Assembly (NCBI GenBank): GCA_016777585.1
Contig: JADHRD010000010.1
Coordinates: 1-39,710 of the forward strand
Reading direction: 5' to 3'
DNA length: 39,710 nt
Origin: Rhodospirillales bacterium
GTDB lineage: Bacteria; Pseudomonadota; Alphaproteobacteria; Rhodospirillales; UBA2165
In this document: positions 33,011 to 39,710 of the stretch, piece after piece
Layout of the letters: each line of letters opens with the position of its first letter
Numbering within the stretch: the stretch's first letter is position 1
Program-made: the position numbers and the translations under genes
The notes under the pieces: model-generated
Seen by the model: the letters and a program-made list of their open reading frames with translations, nothing else
Databases searched by the model: none
Told to the model about the DNA's origin: nothing

Positions 33011-33868
33011 ATGAACTGGACTGATCGTCGTCTGCAGTTTAGAGAAATAATGGAAAAACCAATATGTGAAAACCCGGCATCGGTTTTTGATCCAATTTCA
33101 GGTCGAATAGCAGAGGAACTTAAATACAAAGTTGGAATTTTTGCTGGATCAATTGCTTCAATGACTATTCTTGGGGATCCTGATTTATTATTAATCACGC
33201 TATCAGAATTCTCTGCTCAGGCGCTCCGTATCAGCCGTTCAAATAAATTACCCCTTCTCGTTGATGCAGACCATGGCTATGGAAACGCTCTAAATGTGAA
33301 ACGAACGGTTGAAGAACTCGAAACATCGGGAGTGGCAGCTTTGACGATTGAAGATACAGAATTACCAGTATCTTATGGAGCTAATAATAACTTGGGTTTA
33401 CTGGGCATTGACGAGGGAATTGGTAAAATGAAGGCTGCGATTGAGGCTCGTCAAGACCCCAACCTCTCTATTATTGCTAGAACAAGTGCTTTTCAATTAT
33501 CAAATAATGAGGATGCAATCAGTCGGGCAAAGGCCTATGAAAATATTGGAGTTGATGCCATTTTCTTTGCTGGGATTAGTAAAAAGGAACAACTTGAAGA
33601 ATTAAGTAATAATACTTCAATACCAATATTTATAGCTCCGAAAGGTAACGAACTCTATGACAATGCTTACCTAGCATCAAAAAATGTTAAAATTTGTCTT
33701 CTTGGGCATCACCCCTTTGAGGCCTCTATTCAAGCTGTTTATGATACACTTAAATCGCTCAAAGATGGCATTCCAATGACGGAACTTAATAATATTGCAT
33801 CAAGAGAATTAATAGATAAAGTAACCAAAAAAGACGAATATGAGGTATTAATAAGGAAATATCTGTAA
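33011..33868 (+). CDS. Oxaloacetate decarboxylase-like, PEP mutase/isocitrate lyase superfamily
   Basis: The 285-aa protein has the superfamily barrel with ASVFDPISGRIAEEL, GGS-like AGSIASMTILGDPDLLLITLSEF, the metal-binding stretch LVDADHGYGNALNVKRTVEELE, ALTIEDTELP, and the effector-region SIIARTSAF. These match the Mg-dependent oxaloacetate decarboxylase of Pseudomonas (PA4872 type), which makes pyruvate from oxaloacetate; the typical isocitrate lyase KKCGH loop is absent. A strong AAGGAGG lies 9 nt before the ATG. It is preceded by a 222-bp AT-rich gap and followed 69 bp later by the DUF1800 gene, probably a separate unit. Substrate assignment is by resemblance. Confidence 0.82.
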   Translation: MNWTDRRLQFREIMEKPICENPASVFDPISGRIAEELKYKVGIFAGSIASMTILGDPDLLLITLSEFSAQALRISRSNKLPLLVDADHGYGNALNVKRTVEELETSGVAALTIEDTELPVSYGANNNLGLLGIDEGIGKMKAAIEARQDPNLSIIARTSAFQLSNNEDAISRAKAYENIGVDAIFFAGISKKEQLEELSNNTSIPIFIAPKGNELYDNAYLASKNVKICLLGHHPFEASIQAVYDTLKSLKDGIPMTELNNIASRELIDKVTKKDEYEVLIRKYL

Positions 33869-33937
33869 GCCACATGATTAGATTATTTTTATACTATATT
33901 CCTGCAGGGACTAATTTAATTTAGAGATGTAACACCA

Positions 33938-35386
33938 ATGTCAAAATCTTTTTTCCGGAAAGTCGCTTATGGTTTAAATATTGATACGGAGACACCCAGT
34001 AGTCCATTAGACTGGGCGATTGGTCAGATTCAAAATGTTGCGCCCATTGTTTGGGGTAGTGAAATTCCAACAGGTAAGAGTTTACTTAAGAAAAATGCTG
34101 ACTTTATCTACGAGAACCGAAAAGTACTAAGAGCACAATATAAAAATGATGCCCACGGATACAGAGAGGCTCGTCGAAAATTAGGTTATAAGTTGGGAAA
34201 AGAGTATCATGAAATCCTAGAATATGCTATTCGTCATAATACTGCTCTGAAAAATAAAGCGCCTGTTTTTGAGAGATTTTTGAGTTTTTGGGCAAATCAT
34301 TTTGCGATAACAGACAAGAATGAGCTTCCAAACTATAGCACTGGTGCCATGCACAGAGAAATTATACGCCCCGCTCTAACAGGCAGCTTTGAAGACCTTC
34401 TCTATAACACAACTACTTCCTGGGCGATGATACATAATCTTGATAATTCTAAATCAATTGGACCAGATTCTAGAAAAGCTCAGCGCCGATTGGAGCGCGG
34501 TAAAACCGTTACGATAAATGAGAACCATGCAAGAGAATTACTCGAATTGCATTCGATTTCTCCAAATGCTGGATATACTCAGGATGATGTAATTCAACTG
34601 ACATATTTGATGACGGGCTGGAGACACCCGTATTCAAAGGATCGGTTAGAATGTAACCCGGTAACCTTCGACTGGCATTTTCATCAACCAGGTACCTTTA
34701 AAATATTAGGTAATATTTACGATGACCGAGGCGGAGACGGTGAGTCAATGCTAAGAGATATTATAAAAGATTTAGCCGAACATGAGCATTGTAGAAAATA
34801 TATATCATTAAAATTATGTCGGTACTTTATTACAGATTACCCAACAGAGGAAATGGTGAAACCAGTTATAAAAGCATGGGAAAACACAAATGGTAATCTC
34901 ATAAGTATACATGAGGCAGTTCTGAAGCAGGCTTTCAAGTATTCAAAAAATTACCAGAAGTTTCAGAACCCAGAAGATTGGTTTTTGCAAGTTGCTCATT
35001 TATGGGACTTATCTTGGCCCGCATCAGAACAGAATATGCAATATAATTTCGAAGATAGACCAAGTAATAAAATGCGTCGAGTAAAAGGTGTTCTTAAGCA
35101 ACTTGGTCACCTACCTTTCAGACCTAAGCAACCGAATGGGTTTAGTGATCTAGAAGTTGATTGGCTATCTCCAGAATTACTTCTTCGCCGAATTAGTTTG
35201 CTTAATACAATCACTAACCGCCGACGCTCTTACAACCAACCAAAACTAAACGCAGAAAAAATACCTGAATTAATTGAGAAAAATTTTGATAATCATCATG
35301 AAGTTCTTACGTTAATTACACAAGCTAGTAACGTTTCAGATAAATTCATTTCATTATTTGCCAGTAAATGGATGTTGAGAGCATGA
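33938..35386 (+). CDS. DUF1800 family protein
   Basis: The 482-aa protein has the DUF1800 marks: SFWANHFAITD, ARELLELHSISPNAGYTQDDVIQLTYLMTGWR, TFDWHFHQPGTFKILG, and a C-terminal SPELLLRRISLLN. DUF1800 genes are usually paired with DUF1501, as here. The overlap is 4 bp (ATGA) when DUF1501 starts at 35383. No clear signal peptide is present, although its partner has one. The family is uncharacterised; roles in exported or surface material have been suggested only by association. The ATG at 33938 lies 69 bp after the previous gene. Confidence 0.87.
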   Translation: MSKSFFRKVAYGLNIDTETPSSPLDWAIGQIQNVAPIVWGSEIPTGKSLLKKNADFIYENRKVLRAQYKNDAHGYREARRKLGYKLGKEYHEILEYAIRHNTALKNKAPVFERFLSFWANHFAITDKNELPNYSTGAMHREIIRPALTGSFEDLLYNTTTSWAMIHNLDNSKSIGPDSRKAQRRLERGKTVTINENHARELLELHSISPNAGYTQDDVIQLTYLMTGWRHPYSKDRLECNPVTFDWHFHQPGTFKILGNIYDDRGGDGESMLRDIIKDLAEHEHCRKYISLKLCRYFITDYPTEEMVKPVIKAWENTNGNLISIHEAVLKQAFKYSKNYQKFQNPEDWFLQVAHLWDLSWPASEQNMQYNFEDRPSNKMRRVKGVLKQLGHLPFRPKQPNGFSDLEVDWLSPELLLRRISLLNTITNRRRSYNQPKLNAEKIPELIEKNFDNHHEVLTLITQASNVSDKFISLFASKWMLRA

Positions 35387-36558
35387 CAATATCGAGACGG
35401 ATATTTTTACGCAATTCTGCTGGGATCGCCATTGGCACTGGAAGCGTTCTTCTCGCGGGTGCTTCAAACTTACTAGGTAATACCGTCAACAATAGAAAGA
35501 AATTAGTTATAATAATGGCAAGGGGAGGATTAGACGGGTTAACAGCGGTTCCACCCTCGGATAGCCAACAATACTTCGACGCTAGGCCAAATATTGTCGT
35601 TAAGGATCCAATTAAAGTAACAAGTGATTTTGCCTTGCATCCTGAACTAAGATCTTTCTCAAGGTTATGGTCTAAACACAAAGCTGCAATTGTTCACGCG
35701 ACCAATATACCTTACATGGGACGATCCCATTTTGATGGACAAAATTTGATGGAGAGTGGCGGCCGTGTACCGTATAAAGAGAAAACAGGATGGTTAGGAC
35801 GAGGCATTGACGAAGCTGGCCTGGAGGGTATTTCTGTTTCACTTCCTATTCCACTCTTACTTCGAGGTAAAAATAATTCTGATAGTTATTTTCCTTCAAG
35901 GTTAAAAAAAGCATCCGATGCGACTATGGCGCTATTAACAGAGCATTATAAAAATGATACGAACTTAAAACGAGCCATGGACCGAGTTCAAAATCGGCCG
36001 ATTTCTATGACCGAAGGTATGATGGGTAAAACTAAAAATCATAAGAACTTTGGTTTTCTATCAAATATAGCTGGCACTCAAATGACTAGGGAGAATGGTC
36101 CACAGGTAGCCATATTTGAAGTATTTGGATTTGATACTCACGCTGCTCAAGGAGGCCGAAAAGGCCTTCACGGTGAAAAACTAAGTATGATAGATGATAT
36201 TTTTGATGGCCTACAAAAAAGCTTGGGTGACCAATTTAATAACACATTAGTCCTAACACTAACTGAGTTTGGAAGAACTTTAAGAGAAAACGGTGGGTAT
36301 GGGTCTGACCACGGTTATGGAACAGCTGTTCTAATGGCAGGTGGATTAATTAAAGAAGCACAAATCTATTCTGACTGGCCTGGATTAAAATCTACTAATC
36401 TTTTTGAGGGTAGAGATTTATTATCAACAATTGATGCGCGGTCCATATACTGCTCTGCCATGTCAATATGTTTTGGCATTGAATTTAAAAGGCTACAAAA
36501 AAAGGTTTTTTGGAATGAACCTCTCACTGACCTAACTGAGACTTTATTTAATGCATAA
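35383..36558 (+). CDS. DUF1501 family protein, Tat-exported
   Basis: The 391-aa protein begins MTISRRIFLRNSAG, a twin-arginine motif (SRRIFL) followed by a hydrophobic stretch (IAIGTGSVLLAGAS), so it should be exported folded. The ORF track start at 35368 adds five residues; ATG 35383 gives an ATGA overlap with the DUF1800 stop and a better Tat signal. DUF1501 motifs are MARGGLDGLTAVPP, GRSHFDGQNLMESG, FEVFGFDTHAAQGG, TLTEFGRTLRENGGYGSDHGYGTAVLMAGG. The fold is related to alkaline phosphatase/sulfatase proteins, but the activity is unknown. DUF6505 follows after 15 bp. Confidence 0.88.
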   Translation: MTISRRIFLRNSAGIAIGTGSVLLAGASNLLGNTVNNRKKLVIIMARGGLDGLTAVPPSDSQQYFDARPNIVVKDPIKVTSDFALHPELRSFSRLWSKHKAAIVHATNIPYMGRSHFDGQNLMESGGRVPYKEKTGWLGRGIDEAGLEGISVSLPIPLLLRGKNNSDSYFPSRLKKASDATMALLTEHYKNDTNLKRAMDRVQNRPISMTEGMMGKTKNHKNFGFLSNIAGTQMTRENGPQVAIFEVFGFDTHAAQGGRKGLHGEKLSMIDDIFDGLQKSLGDQFNNTLVLTLTEFGRTLRENGGYGSDHGYGTAVLMAGGLIKEAQIYSDWPGLKSTNLFEGRDLLSTIDARSIYCSAMSICFGIEFKRLQKKVFWNEPLTDLTETLFNA

Positions 36559-36573
36559 AATAACCAAGTCTCC

Positions 36574-37044
36574 ATGAAACTCGCAAAAACCATACAACTC
36601 GATACATCCGATAAGAATATTTTTGAGGTATCAGCAAAGCCAAATGAATGGGCGATATCTGGCACATTTGCGTTCGTTGATGGTAATCCAGATTCTTGGC
36701 CGAAAAAACATCAGTTTGCTTTCCAATCAGCGTGGTTAGGCCTTCCGAGTTTTGGCTATTCTACTTTTGTTCAAGTAACTAATATAAAGGAATTCGAATA
36801 CAAAATTATTATAGAGGATTTAGCGAAAATTTTAATGGACTTTCATAATGCGCCAAATTTTAAAGCAGCTGAACAGGCTGCTAAAGGAGAAATTGATGAT
36901 ATGGTAAGTTTATGTGATCATCCCGATGGAACATTACTCGCAATGGAACGGCAAATTGTAAACGATACAATCACAGAGAGTGTGAGGAAAATCAATACAG
37001 ATAAAAATATTAAAACATCTAACGCATGGTCAATTGAGAAATAA
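36574..37044 (+). CDS. DUF6505 family protein
   Basis: The 156-aa soluble protein starts MKLAKTIQLDTSDKNIFEVSAKPNEWAISGTFAFVDG and has FQSAWLGLPSFGYSTFVQV in the middle and LCDHPDGTLLAMERQIVNDTITESVRKI at the end. These phrases match my recollection of DUF6505, an alphaproteobacterial family often found near DUF6352, DUF6494 and a 4Fe-4S protein. Here it is about 33 kb from those genes and follows DUF1501 by 15 bp. No catalytic motif or membrane segment is visible. Function unknown. Confidence 0.65.
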   Translation: MKLAKTIQLDTSDKNIFEVSAKPNEWAISGTFAFVDGNPDSWPKKHQFAFQSAWLGLPSFGYSTFVQVTNIKEFEYKIIIEDLAKILMDFHNAPNFKAAEQAAKGEIDDMVSLCDHPDGTLLAMERQIVNDTITESVRKINTDKNIKTSNAWSIEK

Positions 37045-37072
37045 TCAATAAAAAAAAGGGGTTTGAGCGAGT

Positions 37073-38059
37073 ATGCGTGCATTAATAAAACTTATTGTGT
37101 TCCTAATTTTTGGCCTCTCGTTAACTATATTTTTTTTTGCTTCGTACGAAGCAGATAACCTGAAAATAAGTTTTAATCCGGACAACATCTCTCCTAATAT
37201 TTCAGATTATTTGGAAAAACAGGAAAGTGAGTTTCCTAATATTATACCTGGTGTCGAAAAAAGAGTAATTTGGGCCAAATCTAATAAAGAAAGAACTCCT
37301 TTTTCAATTGTTTATATCCATGGATTTTCTGCATCTTCCGAGGAAATTAGACCGGTACCCGATAGAATAGCTCAGTCTTTAGAAGCAAACTTGTTTTTCA
37401 CCCGATTAACTGGTCATGGTCGAGGACAGGATGCTATGGGCCGAACGAGCATTAAAGATTGGATGCTGGATATTGCAGAGGCAATAGAAATAGGTCGTCG
37501 TATTGGAAAGCAAACTATTTTAATAGCATCATCAACAGGAGCCACTATAGCAACAGCCGCGGCTTTAGACCCTAAATTAGCTACTCACATACACGGCTTA
37601 ATATTAATATCTCCAAACTTTGGCATAAATAATGTATTCGCAAGAATGCTAACCTGGCCATCTGCTAGACTATGGGTGCCCCTCATAATTGGCAAGACTC
37701 AAAGTAGTAAAATACGCAATAAATTGCACGAGAAATACTGGACCACAAAATACCCAACAGCGGCATTATTTCCAATGGCCGCTTTAGTAGAGAAAGTCAC
37801 TAAACAAGATTTCTCTAAGATAAAGATCCCAACTTTATTTTATTTTTCCTATCAAGATAAAATCATAGATCCATTTCAAATAAAAAAAATTGCTGGTAAC
37901 TGGGGCGGGAAAAATAAAATCATAACAGTGAAAATGACTTTAAAAGATGACCTGAATTCTCATATTGTAGCAGGGGATATTGTTTCACCAAAACAGACAG
38001 ATTATGCCAAAAATAAGATGTTAGAATGGATTAATGCAACTTTCAACTTGGCTCCATAA
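37073..38059 (+). CDS. Alpha/beta hydrolase, membrane-anchored
   Basis: The 328-aa protein has an N-terminal membrane segment (LIKLIVFLIFGLSLTIFFFASY) and a hydrolase fold: VYIHGFSASSEEIRPVPD (oxyanion region), a nucleophile elbow LIASSTGATIA where the usual GxSxG reads AxSxG, an Asp in YQDKIIDP, and a His in DLNSHIVAGD. It resembles carboxylesterase/lysophospholipase-type hydrolases (GHGRGQDA after the cap). The active site probably faces the periplasm. It lies 28 bp after DUF6505 in the DUF1800 operon. The substrate is unknown. Confidence 0.82.
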   Translation: MRALIKLIVFLIFGLSLTIFFFASYEADNLKISFNPDNISPNISDYLEKQESEFPNIIPGVEKRVIWAKSNKERTPFSIVYIHGFSASSEEIRPVPDRIAQSLEANLFFTRLTGHGRGQDAMGRTSIKDWMLDIAEAIEIGRRIGKQTILIASSTGATIATAAALDPKLATHIHGLILISPNFGINNVFARMLTWPSARLWVPLIIGKTQSSKIRNKLHEKYWTTKYPTAALFPMAALVEKVTKQDFSKIKIPTLFYFSYQDKIIDPFQIKKIAGNWGGKNKIITVKMTLKDDLNSHIVAGDIVSPKQTDYAKNKMLEWINATFNLAP

Positions 38060-38107
38060 TCTTTTATAGTAAGTGCGACTTTGAATGACTTGATTAAGTT
38101 ATTGTTA

Positions 38108-39289
38108 TCATGTCATTAGCATAATTCGCTCTACAAACCACCAGCCACCAAACACAGCGATGATAATAGAACCAGGTATTTGTATTACTGAGCGATAATA
38201 AATACTATTACCAAACCATGATGCAATTCCAATATAAGCAAGTAATATTATGCCCAATTGACCTATTTCAACTCCAACATTAAATGCTATTAAACTGGTT
38301 ATAAATTGACCTTGACTGAGCCCAATTTCATTTAAAACAGATGCAAATCCAAGACCATGTAGTAGTCCAAAAATAAATATAACAATCAACCGCGAAGGAC
38401 CCAATTGGACTCTAAATATATTTTCAATGGCGACGTAACAAATTGATAGCGCAATTAAAAGTTCAACAATCCCAGCAGAGACATCGATTACATTAAAACT
38501 AGCAAGGGCAAGAGTCACAGTATGGGCGAAGGTAAAAAGTGTAATTTGCCAAGCTAACTTCGATAATTTATGGCTAAACAGGAATAACCCTAGCACAAAT
38601 AGAATATGATCAAGACCCTTAGGTACAATATGGGTTATACCCAATTCAATGTATGTTAATACTGTCGAGGCAACAGTAATTGATTTGCTGCCAAGGCGAC
38701 CAATAGGGCCACTTTTCTGACCTGGTTTCAAATAACCTGTATATAGTTTGTCTTTAGCTATAGTGTCAGATGCAACTTGCCTGACAATTAATGGCCCTAA
38801 CTTTGGCTCCCAACTAATTCTTATCGTATCACTATCATCTTTCAATTCAGCTGAAAACGTCAGCAAACTATACCTAGGCAGTGATAAATCAGAACTATTC
38901 CCAACTTTAACTTTTATTAGTTTCAATGCTAGTGGTTGAGCATTGCTCTCGACAGTTACCATATTAATAAACTTATTGGACTTATCTCTGAATTTTTTTG
39001 CTAAAACATTACCTGCAAAAGCGCGGAATGCATCATAATCGAATGAATTTGTTGAAAGGTCAGTATTTTTAATAGATGAAGCATTTATATCAGCTAAAAA
39101 TATCTCAAGATTTAATTCTAACTTAATTAAAACTTCTTCTGATTTTATTTGAATATCAGCTATTGCGGGTCTAATCTCGTGCGAGCTTAGTCGCGATTGA
39201 CTGCCCAGCACAATAAACAATAATAAAAGAAAAACTATCTTAATTAGAATTGACGACGGCCTGATGAGATATAATAATTTTTCAGCCAT
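38108..39289 (-). CDS. HupE/UreJ family membrane protein
   Basis: The 393-aa protein has a signal peptide or anchor (SSILIKIVFLLLLFIVLGSQSRLSSHEIRPA), an extracytoplasmic beta-rich domain of about 180 residues, and a C-terminal membrane domain of about six segments with the family motifs GITHIVPKGLDHILFVLGLFLF, FTFAHTVTLALASF and GLLHGLGFASVL. HupE/UreJ proteins are nickel or cobalt permeases; the histidines in these motifs are the metal-binding candidates. This long form with an N-terminal domain is common in marine bacteria and its metal is not established. It is divergent from a DUF4198 gene, with only 35 bp between. Confidence 0.85.
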   Translation of the reverse strand: MAEKLLYLIRPSSILIKIVFLLLLFIVLGSQSRLSSHEIRPAIADIQIKSEEVLIKLELNLEIFLADINASSIKNTDLSTNSFDYDAFRAFAGNVLAKKFRDKSNKFINMVTVESNAQPLALKLIKVKVGNSSDLSLPRYSLLTFSAELKDDSDTIRISWEPKLGPLIVRQVASDTIAKDKLYTGYLKPGQKSGPIGRLGSKSITVASTVLTYIELGITHIVPKGLDHILFVLGLFLFSHKLSKLAWQITLFTFAHTVTLALASFNVIDVSAGIVELLIALSICYVAIENIFRVQLGPSRLIVIFIFGLLHGLGFASVLNEIGLSQGQFITSLIAFNVGVEIGQLGIILLAYIGIASWFGNSIYYRSVIQIPGSIIIAVFGGWWFVERIMLMT

Positions 39290-39324
39290 CTAGTGGTACT
39301 CACTTGTATATTAAAGGATCAAAT

Positions 39325-39710
39325 ATGTTCCCCGTATATGGAAAATTAATAATTTTTGCAAATATTTTTTTTATAATTGCTATCGACATACCTTCTTTAA
39401 AGAGTCATGAGTTTTGGATTGAACCGGAAGATTATGTAATAAAAATAGGTAAACCACTGATTGCGAACCTTCGAATTGGCCAGAATTTCAAAGGTGACGA
39501 TTTAGTTTTTAATGAAAATGACTTTGATACCTTCACAATTATATCAGGCAATAAAAGTAAAAAGGTCACTGGTCGCCTGGGAGATCGCCCGCCATTAAAC
39601 GAAGTTATGGATAATTTAGGGCTCTCTATTATTGTTCACCAAAGTAAGCCAACATACCTTACTTATTATGATTTTGATAAATTTAAGACTTTTTCGACAG
39701 AAAAAGGATA
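39325..39710 (+). CDS. DUF4198 family protein, 3'-truncated by window edge
   Basis: This ORF is not in the track because it runs off the right end. It starts at ATG 39325 with AAAGGA 6-7 nt upstream. It reads a signal peptide (GKLIIFANIFFIIAIDIPSLKS) then HEFWIEPEDYVIKIGKPLIANLRIGQNFKGDDLVF, VTGRLGDRPPLN and LTYYDFDKFKTFSTEKG. HEFWIEP right after the signal cleavage, LRxGQxFKG and GRxGDxP are DUF4198 marks. DUF4198 proteins are exported, thought to bind metal through the N-terminal His, and often occur with metal transporters. About 128 residues are visible. Confidence 0.83.
   Translation, partial: MFPVYGKLIIFANIFFIIAIDIPSLKSHEFWIEPEDYVIKIGKPLIANLRIGQNFKGDDLVFNENDFDTFTIISGNKSKKVTGRLGDRPPLNEVMDNLGLSIIVHQSKPTYLTYYDFDKFKTFSTEKG

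Overview
The window is low-GC, roughly 35-37% by eye, densely coding DNA from an alphaproteobacterium, probably a free-living marine lineage related to Rhodospirillales. Evidence for this is the run gpmI-envC-ctpA-divergent polysaccharide deacetylase-rppH, the block MJ0042 zinc-finger gene/ftsE-ftsX-ydcF-plsC, the run argH-lptM-lysA, the metX-metW pair beside an aromatic amino acid operon, and families I know mainly from alphaproteobacteria (DUF2125, DUF6352, DUF6494, DUF6505). Species cannot be fixed from the sequence alone. Base composition looks even throughout, and I see no transposase, integrase, phage gene, CRISPR array, rRNA or tRNA.

Layout. (1) 1-3216: the 3' part of a four-cluster polyferredoxin, cut by the window edge, convergent with a DUF6352-DUF6494 pair. 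(2) 3570-9931: a tightly packed, partly overlapping operon for phosphoglycerate mutase (gpmI), a murein hydrolase activator (envC-like), a C-terminal processing protease (ctpA), a divergent polysaccharide deacetylase and the RNA pyrophosphohydrolase rppH. This joins a glycolytic enzyme to cell-wall remodelling. (3) 10240-14008: two-subunit 2-oxoglutarate:ferredoxin oxidoreductase korAB, then an exported SUMF1-fold protein lacking the catalytic cysteines of formylglycine-generating enzymes. (4) 14175-20118: metX-metW on the minus strand, divergent from chorismate mutase (fused to a decayed prephenate dehydratase/ACT-like region), hisC and tyrA, then a convergent DUF2125 gene with a problematic 5' end. 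(5) 20345-25440: an M24 aminopeptidase, argH, a small lptM-like lipoprotein gene absent from the ORF track, and lysA. (6) 25789-30042: an MJ0042 zinc-finger membrane protein with a 27-bp tandem repeat, divergent from ftsE-ftsX-ydcF-plsC. (7) 30079-32767: a minus-strand set of GST, trhO, SDR and slyX. (8) 33011-38059: an oxaloacetate decarboxylase-like enzyme, then DUF1800-DUF1501 (Tat-exported)-DUF6505-alpha/beta hydrolase. (9) 38108-39710: a HupE/UreJ-type membrane protein divergent from a DUF4198 gene cut by the right edge.

Functional reading. Most of the window is core housekeeping: methionine, aromatic, arginine and lysine synthesis, envelope growth and division, RNA decay and tRNA modification. 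Ferredoxin-based chemistry appears twice (the polyferredoxin and korAB). I did not find a clear new system such as a defence island or secretion machine. The most unusual items are the decayed prephenate dehydratase/ACT tail on chorismate mutase, the DUF2125 gene whose membrane anchor is encoded upstream of any normal start codon, the cysteine-less SUMF1 protein after korAB, the GC-rich 27-bp minisatellite, and a non-coding stretch after lysA ending in a good plus-strand terminator.

Several starts differ from the ORF track. TrhO, SlyX, DUF1501 and HisC are shortened to better-supported starts. The first gene has no start in the window.
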